Position numbers and translations under genes: made by a program. The notes beneath the pieces are model-generated. The model was not told the DNA's origin and ran no database searches. It worked only from the letters and a program-made list of their open reading frames with translations. Positions 21,281 to 29,933 of a DNA stretch of 64,000 nt are shown here, piece after piece. How positions within the stretch are numbered: position 1 is the stretch's first letter; each line of letters starts with the position of its first letter. The stretch is from the NCBI RefSeq assembly GCF_900637395.1, contig NZ_LR134372.1, positions 1,116,001 to 1,180,000 of the forward strand, read 5' to 3'. The DNA comes from Campylobacter upsaliensis. Its GTDB lineage: Bacteria; Campylobacterota; Campylobacteria; Campylobacterales; Campylobacteraceae.

Positions 21281-22036
21281 TTAATGCTTATGCGGGAATT
21301 TGTGGGGGTTAGACTTAGCACCTACTTGCTTGATAGTGCCATTTTCTATATCATAAGCCGCACCAAAGCCTTTTACAAAACGCCCTTTGCCAAATTCAAG
21401 TTTTACTAAGTGAAAATCAAGCATTTTGCGTATAGTCTTAATGCCGCCCTCGCCTCCTGTTTGTTTCTCAAATTCATCATAAATCCTATCAAAGTCCTCC
21501 CCTCGTTCTATAAAACTCGCCCTCACTCTATAACGAAGCCTTTTTCTAAGTATCACTGAAGCGGCTTTGCTCTCATCTTCTAAAAACATTATTTCTATAT
21601 TATTAGGGTTTGCTTTGATATTTTCAAAATGCTCACTCACCTCGCTAATATAAATGAAATTCCCCCACTGCGTGCTAACAAAAGGTGCGTAAGAGCAAAC
21701 TACCTCGCCATTTTTATTTAAGGTCGCTAAACAAACAGAATTAAAACTAAGCATAAATTCCTTTAGCTCCTTTTCCACTCCACTAGTATTCCCCGTGCTT
21801 TTTGCACCCATACAAAGTGCGATGATAGTGTCTTTTATCGTGCTTTCATCGGCTTTTTTAGGAAATTCTACGCGTAAATTTTCGTCCCCATTATAAACAA
21901 TGTCCAAGCCGTTAAAATCCACACTTTTTAAAAAAACTTCTTTAACATCTTCCACGCCGCCAAATTTTTTACACAAATCCACCAAATTTGACCGGTGATG
22001 CTCGTTCATATGAGAAATAATACTTTCGTAATTCAT
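21281..22036 (-). CDS. chuZ: Haem oxygenase ChuZ (HugZ family)
   Basis: A 251-residue HugZ/ChuZ-type haem-degrading protein with the split-barrel FMN-binding-like fold. It opens haem in the cytoplasm to release iron. The His-rich N-terminal helix (MNEHHRSN), the central SYAPFV segment and the C-terminal HKFPHKH tail are seen. ATG at 22036 follows AAGGAAAA; an upstream TTG at 22057 is a poorer choice. It diverges from chuA across a shared Fur-type control region, as in C. jejuni. Confidence 0.92.
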   Translation of the reverse strand: MNYESIISHMNEHHRSNLVDLCKKFGGVEDVKEVFLKSVDFNGLDIVYNGDENLRVEFPKKADESTIKDTIIALCMGAKSTGNTSGVEKELKEFMLSFNSVCLATLNKNGEVVCSYAPFVSTQWGNFIYISEVSEHFENIKANPNNIEIMFLEDESKAASVILRKRLRYRVRASFIERGEDFDRIYDEFEKQTGGEGGIKTIRKMLDFHLVKLEFGKGRFVKGFGAAYDIENGTIKQVGAKSNPHKFPHKH

Positions 22037-22182
22037 TTTTTTCCTTTCTTTTTGCAAAATAAAATAGCTTAGAAAATAATATCAATTATCAAATTAAAAA
22101 GGACTTAAAAAATTTTAAATTCCTATTTTTTCGTAAATTTATCAAATATTAAGTAAAGAAATATTAAATTTTTGCCTCTTTT

Positions 22183-22208
22183 ATTATGATATACATTATC
22201 ATTATTTA
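22183..22208. promoter_or_regulatory. Fur-box-like operator in the chuZ-chuA divergent region
   Basis: The stretch contains TGATATACATTATCATTA, an imperfect match to the GATAAT-type Fur repeat, and overlaps a TATGAT -10-like element for chuA. A second weaker site with ATCAATTATCA lies near 22080-22092 on the chuZ side. Iron repression of chu genes by Fur is established in C. jejuni; binding here is inferred. Confidence 0.55.
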
Positions 22209-22226
22209 TTTTATTTAGGAGTAAAA

Positions 22227-24356
22227 ATGCAAGAATCAAAAATCATCAAACTTTCCTTACTCACAGCACTTTTTTTAGCCAATTTAGAAGCTAAAGAGCT
22301 AAGTGAAGATGTGAATTTACAAAAAATCGTTGTCAGTGCTTCGGGCTTTGAGCAAGAGGCGGACTCCAATTTACGCAATGTCATTAGCATAGAGGGTAAA
22401 GACTTACAAAATAAGGGCTACACTTCGCTAGAACAAGCTTTAGAAAGGGTCGCTGGGATAAACTTTGTAAATTTTGGCTTAGGTCGCAACATCGACTTAA
22501 GAGGTCAAGGAACTAAGTCAAATATAGCTGTAAAGGTGATGATAGACGGACGCTCTATTAATGTGCTTGACAATTCTCACGGAGTAACCCCACTTCAAAG
22601 CGTGAATTTGGATAATATCGAGCGTATAGAAATCGTGCCCGGCGGAGGCTCTGTGCTATATGGAAATGGCACAAGAGGTGGTGCGATTAACATCATCACT
22701 AAAAAGCAAAAAGAAGATGCTCTTGCCTTTAGCGTGAGTGGTGGAGGCTTTGACGGGGGACATCTTGGCGGGAATTTGGGACTTAATGCGGCTAAAAAAA
22801 TCGATGAAAATTTAGCCTTTAGCTTTGACTTGCAAGGCTTTAACAAAGACGGCTATCAAGAAGGCTATAATCAAAAGGGCTATTATCTTAATACCAAAAC
22901 CTACATTAATGTAAATGATGATAGCGATTTAACCCTAAGTTATAATTATTTTAGAACTCTTAATACAAGCAGCGGCTATCTTACCAAAGAACAAGCGCAA
23001 AATAATCCTAGTCAAAAAGGAAATAGTGAAAACATTACGCAGATTAACCGCCCTGAACTTGCTTTAAATTATCATCATTATTTTAACGATTTTTATGAAT
23101 TTAGCCTTGAAACTTTTTGGCAAAATCAAAAAATACACTATCTCAAAGATGTCTCCACTATGACTAGTAGAGGAATGAGTGTGCCTGTGTATCAAAGTGG
23201 TAGTGGCTTTGAAGATACACTTATGGGAGTGAATTTTAAAAATAAACTAAATTACGCTAATAATTCTTATTTTGTCTTTGGCTATGAATTTGCCAATCAG
23301 GACGCAAAAAGAAAAAGCATAGTGCATTATAATGTGAAAGCCTCTATGCCTCCTGGCTTTTCGATGAGCCACACAATGACAACGCTTATGGATATGGATA
23401 AGCAAAGCCACTCCTTTTTTATGCTCGACTCACACGAATTTAACGACTTTTTTACTCTTTCAGGTGGGACAAGATATGAATTTAGCCTTTATGATACCAA
23501 TAGAAATTACAATTCAAATATGATAATGAACCCTCGCCCTCCTACAAATACTAAAGAATTTTTTAATACCGATGACACGAGCCATAATCTAGCCTTTGAA
23601 CTTACGCCAAATTTCACATACTCAAACACAGGAAAAATTTACGCAAAATATGAAAGAGGCTTCATCTCGCCAAGCCCATCGCAACTTGTCAATAAAGACC
23701 AAAAAAGTCAAAAATACTACTCAGCAAACTTAGACCCTGAAATTTTTCACACCTTTGAACTTGGGATTGACGATTTTTGGTGGGATTTTTACGGCTTTAA
23801 TTTAAGCGTTTTTTATACTCTAAGTAAAGATGAAATTTCATATCTTGGTAACCCACACGCAACGGGTGGTGCTTTTTGGAAGTATTATAATATCGATGAG
23901 ACACGCCGTTTGGGAGCGGAGCTAAATCTTAGCCAAAATTTTTTAGATGAAAGCTTGATTTTAAAACAAAGCTTGACTTATTTAGACGCTAAAATTTCAA
24001 AGGGTATTAATGACGGACTTGAGATTCCTTATGTCTCTAAAATCAAAGCCTTAGCAGGGGTGGAATTTGCTTTTAATTCAAATTTCTCAAGCTTTATTGA
24101 TTTGACCTATTTTTCAAGAGCTAAGGATGGTGGTAAAATCGATGAAACAACGGGTAAAATGAGCCAAAATGCTTGGATAAAAGATTATTTTCTAAGCGAT
24201 GTGGGCGTGAATTATCATTACAAAAAATTACAAGTTTTAGCAGGAATTCGTAATCTTTTTGACCGAAAATACTACACCTATCAAGACAGCGTTAATAACC
24301 AATACCTAGTAGGAAATGGCAGAAATTACTATGTGGAATTTAAATATCTCTTTTAA
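22227..24356 (+). CDS. chuA: TonB-dependent haem outer-membrane receptor ChuA
   Basis: A 709-residue TonB-dependent receptor. A signal peptide (about 1-22) is followed by a TonB-box region (QKIVVSASG), a plug domain with GLGRNIDLRG and RIEIVPGGGSVLYG, and a 22-strand-type beta barrel ending in an aromatic C-terminal residue (EFKYLF). It imports haem across the outer membrane with TonB-ExbB-ExbD energy. An AGGAG ribosome site precedes the ATG. The 3' end overlaps chuB by 26 bp. Confidence 0.92.
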   Translation: MQESKIIKLSLLTALFLANLEAKELSEDVNLQKIVVSASGFEQEADSNLRNVISIEGKDLQNKGYTSLEQALERVAGINFVNFGLGRNIDLRGQGTKSNIAVKVMIDGRSINVLDNSHGVTPLQSVNLDNIERIEIVPGGGSVLYGNGTRGGAINIITKKQKEDALAFSVSGGGFDGGHLGGNLGLNAAKKIDENLAFSFDLQGFNKDGYQEGYNQKGYYLNTKTYINVNDDSDLTLSYNYFRTLNTSSGYLTKEQAQNNPSQKGNSENITQINRPELALNYHHYFNDFYEFSLETFWQNQKIHYLKDVSTMTSRGMSVPVYQSGSGFEDTLMGVNFKNKLNYANNSYFVFGYEFANQDAKRKSIVHYNVKASMPPGFSMSHTMTTLMDMDKQSHSFFMLDSHEFNDFFTLSGGTRYEFSLYDTNRNYNSNMIMNPRPPTNTKEFFNTDDTSHNLAFELTPNFTYSNTGKIYAKYERGFISPSPSQLVNKDQKSQKYYSANLDPEIFHTFELGIDDFWWDFYGFNLSVFYTLSKDEISYLGNPHATGGAFWKYYNIDETRRLGAELNLSQNFLDESLILKQSLTYLDAKISKGINDGLEIPYVSKIKALAGVEFAFNSNFSSFIDLTYFSRAKDGGKIDETTGKMSQNAWIKDYFLSDVGVNYHYKKLQVLAGIRNLFDRKYYTYQDSVNNQYLVGNGRNYYVEFKYLF

Positions 24357-25314
24357 AAATTTAAGCCTAGCACTTTGCGTAGCTTATGTGCTTGTTTGTC
24401 TTAGCTCTCTTTGTTTGGGAGATGAGAATTTAAGCCCTGCTAGGCTTTATCATTATCTTTTTAGCGAAGAAGAAATCATGCGTCAAATCATCATCGATGG
24501 GCGTTTGCCTCGCATTATTATGGCGATTTTAATCGGTATGCTTTTAGCAAGTAGCGGGGCGATTACGCAAACTATCTTTGCAAATCCCATAGCAGATCCT
24601 TACATCATAGGCATAGCTTCTGCGGCGACCTTTGGGGCGGTTTTGGCGTATTTGCTAAACTTGCCTGATTATTATTATGGAATTTTGGGCTTTGTTTGCT
24701 CGGCTTTTTTTGCTTTAGCTATATTTAAAATTTCTGCTAAAGCCTCCATAGCCACCTTGCTTATCATAGGTATAGCCACTTCGTCTTTTTTGGGAGCTTT
24801 TACTTCGTTTTTTACCTATCTCATCGGTGAAGATTCTTTTAAAATAGTCGCTTGGCTTATGGGAAATATAGGCTCTGCTTCGTGGCTTAGGGTGGGAATT
24901 TTAACCCTGCCTTTAATCTTTTGCTTATTTTATTTTTATGCGCATAAAAATGAGCTAAATATCCTTTTAAGTGGCGATGAAGAGGCTAGAAATTTAGGCG
25001 TTAATGCTAGAAAATTAAAAATCAAACTTCTCATCGTCTCTTCTTTAGCTGTATCTTTTGCAGTCGCTTTTACAGGACTTATCGCCTTTGTAGGGCTTAT
25101 CGTGCCACACATCATAAGACTTTTGATAAAAAATTATAACAACGCCCTTGTTGTCCCACTTTGCACGGCACTTGGAGGACTTTTCTTACTCATTTGCGAT
25201 ACTTTAGCAAGAAGTCTTTTAGCCCCCGTTCAAATTCCCATAGGAGTTTTAACCGCTTTTTTTGGAGCGCCGATGTTTTTATGCTTAGCTTTAAAAGCAA
25301 GGAGGTTTTTATAA
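24331..25314 (+). CDS. chuB: Haem ABC transporter permease ChuB (FecCD family)
   Basis: A 327-residue inner-membrane permease of the BtuC/FecCD family with about nine or ten hydrophobic segments, including the conserved GRLPRI, ANPIADPYIIG and GLIAFVGLIVPHI segments. It forms the haem channel with ChuC. ATG at 24331 lies inside the chuA 3' end; an in-frame ATG at 24316 is too close to its only upstream GGA. The stop overlaps the chuC ATG by one base (TAATG). Confidence 0.93.
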   Translation: MWNLNISFKNLSLALCVAYVLVCLSSLCLGDENLSPARLYHYLFSEEEIMRQIIIDGRLPRIIMAILIGMLLASSGAITQTIFANPIADPYIIGIASAATFGAVLAYLLNLPDYYYGILGFVCSAFFALAIFKISAKASIATLLIIGIATSSFLGAFTSFFTYLIGEDSFKIVAWLMGNIGSASWLRVGILTLPLIFCLFYFYAHKNELNILLSGDEEARNLGVNARKLKIKLLIVSSLAVSFAVAFTGLIAFVGLIVPHIIRLLIKNYNNALVVPLCTALGGLFLLICDTLARSLLAPVQIPIGVLTAFFGAPMFLCLALKARRFL

Positions 25315-26090
25315 TGCTAAAAATTAGTCATTTAAACTTTTCCTATCATCAAAAAGCCCTGCTTAAAAATGTCAATTTAGCACTTGAAAATAACGCTTTT
25401 ATAGGCATTTTAGGACCTAATGGCTCTGGCAAAAGCACACTTTTAAACCTTATCCTTAAAAATTTGGAATTTAAAGAGGGAGAAATCGCCCTTTTTAACA
25501 CAAATATTAAGCATTTTAGTCTTAAAGAATTTGCTAAAATTTGCGGTTTTGTCCCACAAAACTCAAAATTAAACGCCCCGCTCAAAGTTATCGATGTGCT
25601 TTTAATGAGTAAATATATCACTCTTAATCACAGCTTTAGCTCTTATTCTAAAAAAGATATTTTAGAGTTAGAAACACTTGCTAAAGAATTGAAGATAGAA
25701 AATTTTTTGCAAAGAAGCGTTTTGTCCTTAAGCGGAGGGGAATTTCAAAAAGTGCTTTTAGCTAGAGCCTTGCTTAAAAAGCCCAAAATTCTGTTCTTAG
25801 ATGAGCCTACCTCCGCACTTGATCTTAATCACGCCATAGAGCTTTTAAGCCTATGCGAAAGGCTTATAAAACGCAATAATATCGGCGTTATAGCTATTTT
25901 ACACGATTTAAATTTAGCTTCTTTATTTTGCGATAAAATCATTTTTTTAAAAAATGGAGAAATCAAGCATTTTGGAACAAGTAAAGAGCTTTTTACTAAG
26001 GAGATTTTAAAAGAAATTTATGGTTTAAATTGCGAATTAATCTATAAAAATTCCAAACCTTACATCTTAGCTTTAAAGGAGACACAATGA
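25314..26090 (+). CDS. chuC: Haem ABC transporter ATP-binding protein ChuC
   Basis: A 258-residue ABC ATPase. Walker A GPNGSGKST is at 34-42, the signature LSLSGGEFQK and Walker B ILFLDEPTSALD follow, and the switch His lies in ILHDLN. It powers haem import through ChuB. The ATG at 25314 follows a strong AAGGAGG ribosome site within the chuB end. The stop overlaps the chuD ATG (ATGA). Confidence 0.95.
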   Translation: MLKISHLNFSYHQKALLKNVNLALENNAFIGILGPNGSGKSTLLNLILKNLEFKEGEIALFNTNIKHFSLKEFAKICGFVPQNSKLNAPLKVIDVLLMSKYITLNHSFSSYSKKDILELETLAKELKIENFLQRSVLSLSGGEFQKVLLARALLKKPKILFLDEPTSALDLNHAIELLSLCERLIKRNNIGVIAILHDLNLASLFCDKIIFLKNGEIKHFGTSKELFTKEILKEIYGLNCELIYKNSKPYILALKETQ

Positions 26091-26896
26091 AAAAATTTTT
26101 ACTTATTTTGGTTTTGCTTTTTGCAATATCAAACGCAAAAGAACGCCTAGTCGTGCTTGATCCTGCTAGCGTTGAAACGCTTTTTATGCTTGGTGCTGGA
26201 GAGCAAATCGTAGGCATTGCGAACTTACAGCACTCAAACATTTATCCAAGTGATAAAAGCTCAAAACTCACAAGCGTAGGCACTTTTTCAAACCCGTCCT
26301 TAGAAAAAATCATTTCTTTAAAACCTAGCTTAGTCATTTTAAGTTCTTATTCTTTAAATTTGGAAGAGGGACTTAAAAATTTTGGCGTTAAAAGCCTTTA
26401 TTTAAAAGCCGATCGCTTTGATGATATTAAGAAAAATATCCAAATTCTTGCTCAAATCACCCATAAAAATGAAGAGGGCAAAAGGCTTATAAAAGAATTT
26501 GAAAAAGGACTTGAAAGCTTAAAAAATGAGCCTTTAAATCAAAGTGCTATTTATCTTTACTCAAATAATCCTCTTATGGCTTTTAACGACAATTCTTTAA
26601 TGGCAGAAATTTTAACCCTCATAGGCATTAAAAATCTAAGCCCAAAAAGTCAAATAGAACGCCCCATTATCTCGGCTGAGTTTATCCTTAAGCAAAATCC
26701 CGACTTGCTTATACTTGGCATTAATGCAAATCAAGCTTTTTTAACGCAAAATGCACTTTTAAGCCAAACAAAAGCCCTTAAAACAGGACAAATTTACACA
26801 AATGAAAAAACGCATATTTTATTACGCTTAAGCCCTAAAATCATCGAAAGAATAGCAGAATTTAAACAAGCCTTAAAAAGCTTTAAAGACTCTTAA
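26087..26896 (+). CDS. chuD: Periplasmic haem-binding protein ChuD
   Basis: A 269-residue periplasmic-binding protein of the helical-backbone (BtuF/FhuD) type. Signal peptide residues 1-17 (cleavage near SNA-KER) are followed by two lobes joined by a long helix. It delivers haem to ChuBC. It overlaps chuC as ATGA and ends 14 bp into convergent tonB. Confidence 0.92.
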   Translation: MKKFLLILVLLFAISNAKERLVVLDPASVETLFMLGAGEQIVGIANLQHSNIYPSDKSSKLTSVGTFSNPSLEKIISLKPSLVILSSYSLNLEEGLKNFGVKSLYLKADRFDDIKKNIQILAQITHKNEEGKRLIKEFEKGLESLKNEPLNQSAIYLYSNNPLMAFNDNSLMAEILTLIGIKNLSPKSQIERPIISAEFILKQNPDLLILGINANQAFLTQNALLSQTKALKTGQIYTNEKTHILLRLSPKIIERIAEFKQALKSFKDS

Positions 26897-27509
26897 TTTC
26901 ATAAGATATAGGCAGGGTAATTTTTAAATTTCTCTCATAACTTGGGAAATTTAAAGACGCCTTGCGTATGCTTTCTAAGGCACTTTTATCAAGTAGAGTA
27001 TAGCCTGAGCTTTGGATAATTTTTAAATCTGCTAAAGTTTTATCATTCATCCACATAAACTCCACTTTTACCACACCACTCATACGCTTTTTTTGTGCGA
27101 TTAGTGGATAAATTTGAGCTTTTTGTATGGCTTCTTGTATTTTATTAAGAGCGACTTCTTCGCTTTGCTTAGAACTTAAAATTGAACTTTTGGTGCTTTC
27201 ATTAGATTTTAAATTTGAGTTTTCAATTCTTTCATTAAGTGGCTTTGCCGAAGTTTTAGCTGAAGTTTTGCTTTGTGATTTTTTAGGAGCTATTTTGGAG
27301 CTTTGTTTGGGGGTTAAAGCTTGTTTTTCTGGTGCTAAATAAGACTCGTTTTGAATAAAATATTTCATCGCCAATTCCAAACTTTCTTCCTTATTTATTT
27401 GAGTTTTAAAAAGACTATGTGTATAAATTAAGGTAAAAAGCAAGGGTAAAAAAGCCAAAAAAGTGATATAAGAAGCTTGAACTTTGGTGTTTAATAGTGC
27501 GTTTTTCAT
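26883..27509 (-). CDS. tonB: TonB energy-transducing protein
   Basis: A 208-residue TonB. It has an N-terminal membrane anchor (about 13-30), a Lys/Ser/Pro-containing periplasmic linker and a C-terminal TonB domain with VKVEFMWMND and the SGYTLLDKSALESIRKAS segment. It links ExbBD proton-motive energy to ChuA. It overlaps exbD by 4 bp. Given position, it serves the haem receptor, comparable to a tonB/exbB/exbD set near chu in C. jejuni. Confidence 0.9.
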   Translation of the reverse strand: MKNALLNTKVQASYITFLAFLPLLFTLIYTHSLFKTQINKEESLELAMKYFIQNESYLAPEKQALTPKQSSKIAPKKSQSKTSAKTSAKPLNERIENSNLKSNESTKSSILSSKQSEEVALNKIQEAIQKAQIYPLIAQKKRMSGVVKVEFMWMNDKTLADLKIIQSSGYTLLDKSALESIRKASLNFPSYERNLKITLPISYEIKSL

Positions 27510-27895
27510 CTATTTTTCTCCGTAATGATTTGAATTTTTTCGTGTTCTTTAGCTTTTAAAAGATCGATGACTTTAACAAAGCTTTCAAATTTGGCAAATT
27601 TGTCGCTTTTTAGTGCGACCATAGTGTCTTTATCAAGTGCTAAAATGGCATTTTTAAGCTGATTTAAATTCACCTTTTCATCATTTAAAAAAAATTCATC
27701 TCTCTCATTAATGACTATGAAAAATTTATTTTGACTTTCATTAAAACTTGTCGAATTCTCACTTACTGGGAGTTTAAGCTCTATTTTGCTATGTGCGATG
27801 AAGCTTGAAAGACTTAATACTATGGCAAGTAAAACAAGCATAATATCTATAAATGGGACTATGTTTAAACCTTCATTTTTTGGGAGTTTAAGCAT
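27506..27895 (-). CDS. exbD: Biopolymer transport protein ExbD
   Basis: A 129-residue ExbD/TolR protein with one N-terminal transmembrane helix containing the essential Asp in NIVPFIDIMLVLL and a small periplasmic domain. It forms the proton channel with ExbB. ATG at 27895 overlaps the exbB stop by 8 bp with a GGAAG ribosome site. An upstream start at 27916 lacks support. Confidence 0.93.
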   Translation of the reverse strand: MLKLPKNEGLNIVPFIDIMLVLLAIVLSLSSFIAHSKIELKLPVSENSTSFNESQNKFFIVINERDEFFLNDEKVNLNQLKNAILALDKDTMVALKSDKFAKFESFVKVIDLLKAKEHEKIQIITEKNR

Positions 27896-28313
27896 TTTTA
27901 CTTCCCTTATAAGCACTGCTTAAAAGAGTAATTTTGCGCAGCAAAGCATTATAAGCCATTAAAGAGGGAATTGCCACCAAAAGTCCTAAAGCTGTGGCTT
28001 TTAACGCTAAAGATAAGCCTATAACTATGGATTTTACATCGATATCCCCTACCACGCCCATTTCGTAAAAGGTCATCATAATGCCAATAACCGTGCCCAA
28101 AAGCCCTATATATGGGGCGTTAGAATAAATAATATAAAGGGTGGTTAAATTCTCACTGATTGCATTGTCAAATTGCTCTTGATTTTTATAAGCCTTAAAA
28201 TCAAGCTTTCTAAAAAATAAAATTCTTTCAACCACACACCAAAACGCCACAAAAGCCATAATTCCAAGTATTGAAAAGATGATAAAATCGACATAATTTT
28301 TCAAAAATTCCAC
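27888..28313 (-). CDS. exbB: Biopolymer transport protein ExbB
   Basis: A 141-residue MotA/TolQ/ExbB proton-channel protein with three transmembrane helices, including the conserved YSNAPYIGLLGTVIGIM and ALKATALGLLVAIPSLMAY stretches. I chose GTG at 28313 because a GGAG lies 8 nt upstream; a GTG at 28322 would add three residues. It is first in an exbB-exbD-tonB operon with a TATAAT and Fur-like site upstream. Confidence 0.92.
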   Translation of the reverse strand: MEFLKNYVDFIIFSILGIMAFVAFWCVVERILFFRKLDFKAYKNQEQFDNAISENLTTLYIIYSNAPYIGLLGTVIGIMMTFYEMGVVGDIDVKSIVIGLSLALKATALGLLVAIPSLMAYNALLRKITLLSSAYKGSKNA

Positions 28314-28340
28314 AAAGCACACTCCAAATTGATTTTTATT

Positions 28341-28379
28341 ATTATAAACTATATAATTTAATATTAATATTAATTATCA
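28341..28379 (-). promoter_or_regulatory. exbB promoter with Fur-like operator
   Basis: TATAAT lies on the minus strand at 28346-28341. Just upstream at about 28379-28360 is GATAATTAATATTAATATT, close to the Fur repeat consensus. This suggests iron-repressed exbB-exbD-tonB. Confidence 0.5.
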
Positions 28380-28443
28380 AAATTTTAAAACAAAATTTGA
28401 CAAATCGCACCGCTTTCTTTGGTTAATTTGTATAAATTTTTGC

Positions 28444-28449
28444 TACAAT
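28444..28449 (+). promoter_or_regulatory. Extended -10 (TGC-TACAAT) immediately before the MFS gene start
   Basis: TGCTACAAT ends 6 bp before the ATG at 28456. Transcription would begin at or next to the start codon. No ribosome site is visible, so the message may be leaderless. Confidence 0.5.
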
Positions 28450-28455
28450 TTCGCA

Positions 28456-29646
28456 ATGAAACATTTAATCTTATTAAAAACCAATCAAAATATCCGTATC
28501 TTAGCCATAGCTCAGTTTATCGTCTATTTTGGTGCTTTATTTTCACAAATAGGCGTTTTTACCCTCTTAGTTCAGCTCAATGCCCCTACTTGGGTAACCG
28601 CCACTAGTGCGATGTTAGCTTTTTTACCCGGTGTGCTTTTTGCGCCTTTAAATGGCGTTATCGTGGAGAAAAATAAGCCTAAAAATTTACTCATCGGCAC
28701 GATTAGCATAGAATTAATTTCCGTTTTTTTACTCATTTTTGTAACAAGCTTAAATGATCTTTGGCTTTTGTTTATCCTCATCTTTTCGCGTCTTTGTGTG
28801 GCTATGATTTATGGACAAGCTGAAATGAGTCTTATGGCAAAGCTCTTAAATCAAGAGGATTTAAAACTCGCTAATGAAATTTACAGCATTAACTGGTCAG
28901 TTTCTTATACGCTTGGTATGGCAAGTGCTGGCTTTTTTATCCATTTTTTCGGGGTTAAAGCTGCCTTTTTATTTGACACTTTTTTATTGCTTATAGGCAT
29001 ACTCATTTTACTCAAACTTTCTCTACCAAATTTCGTCCAAAAAGTCGAAGGGCATTTTTTTGCTATGATAAAGGAAGGTTTTTACTATGTTTTGAAAAAT
29101 AAAATTGTCCTACACCTCATCATACTGCACGCTTTTATAGGATTTACAGCTTATGAGATCTTAGTTACACTTTTAGCACAGCACGAATATAAAGAAATCC
29201 TATCCGCTGGGCTTGTTATGGGCTTTTTAAACACCGTTCGTGCCCTTTCTTTAATCATAGGACCTTTTATTTTAAGTCGCTTTTTAAAAGATAGTGTCAT
29301 AAGCTTTCTATATGTAGGACAAGGACTTGGAATTTTACTTTGGGCTTTCACGCAATTTAATTTTTATATTAGTTTCATAGGGCTTATTGGGGCTGGGTTT
29401 TTCACAACCTCGCTTTGGTCTTATACTTACACAAGCATACAAAAACACTGCGATGAGAAATTTTACGGACGCGTTTTAGCTTATACAGATATGGTTTTTT
29501 TAGCGTTTTCTGCCTTCATCTCGCAATTTATGGGCTTTTTATTTGAAGCTAAAATGAGTCTAATGAATATCACAGCCCTACTTGGTATAATTTTCATCTT
29601 GGCAGGACTTTACTGGCATCTTTTTTACAAAAAATATCTTTGCTAA
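28456..29646 (+). CDS. MFS exporter, EntS-like
   Basis: A 396-residue major facilitator protein with about 12 hydrophobic segments. It resembles the MFS_3/EntS group by its VTATSAMLAFLPGVLFAPLNGVIVEK region. Such proteins export siderophores or drugs. It diverges from the exbB-exbD-tonB operon across a possible Fur site, which would suit an iron-linked role, but the substrate is unknown. The 3' end overlaps flhX by 4 bp. Confidence 0.78.
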   Translation: MKHLILLKTNQNIRILAIAQFIVYFGALFSQIGVFTLLVQLNAPTWVTATSAMLAFLPGVLFAPLNGVIVEKNKPKNLLIGTISIELISVFLLIFVTSLNDLWLLFILIFSRLCVAMIYGQAEMSLMAKLLNQEDLKLANEIYSINWSVSYTLGMASAGFFIHFFGVKAAFLFDTFLLLIGILILLKLSLPNFVQKVEGHFFAMIKEGFYYVLKNKIVLHLIILHAFIGFTAYEILVTLLAQHEYKEILSAGLVMGFLNTVRALSLIIGPFILSRFLKDSVISFLYVGQGLGILLWAFTQFNFYISFIGLIGAGFFTTSLWSYTYTSIQKHCDEKFYGRVLAYTDMVFLAFSAFISQFMGFLFEAKMSLMNITALLGIIFILAGLYWHLFYKKYLC

Positions 29647-29933
29647 TTTTTTTGCGGCAGGGTTTTATTTGCCATTTGATAAATAAAGGCAAAAACCTCC
29701 GCCACAGCTTTATACATATTAGGCGGAATTTCATCACCCAAATCAAGTTTGCTTAAAATTTCTATCAAATCCTCATCTTCTTTAATCGGCACACCGTGTT
29801 CTTTAGCTAAAGATATAATCTTCGCCGCACTTTCACCCTTACCACTTGCTAAGACCTTAGGGGCGGATTCTTTTTTTTCCCTTTGATAGCCAAGCGCTAC
29901 GGCTTTTTTAATAGATCTTTTAATCTTACTCAT
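29643..29933 (-). CDS. FlhX: stand-alone FlhB C-terminal-like protein
   Basis: A 96-residue protein resembling only the cytoplasmic export-switch domain (FlhB-CC) of FlhB, beginning near the region after the usual NPTH cleavage site. The conserved core is AVALGYQREKKESAPKV followed by ISLAKEHGVPI and a leucine-rich tail. No membrane part and no NPTH autocleavage motif are present. Such FlhX proteins can partly substitute for FlhB-CC in flagellar type III secretion in related bacteria. It overlaps the FliK-like gene as ATGA. Confidence 0.85.
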   Translation of the reverse strand: MSKIKRSIKKAVALGYQREKKESAPKVLASGKGESAAKIISLAKEHGVPIKEDEDLIEILSKLDLGDEIPPNMYKAVAEVFAFIYQMANKTLPQKN

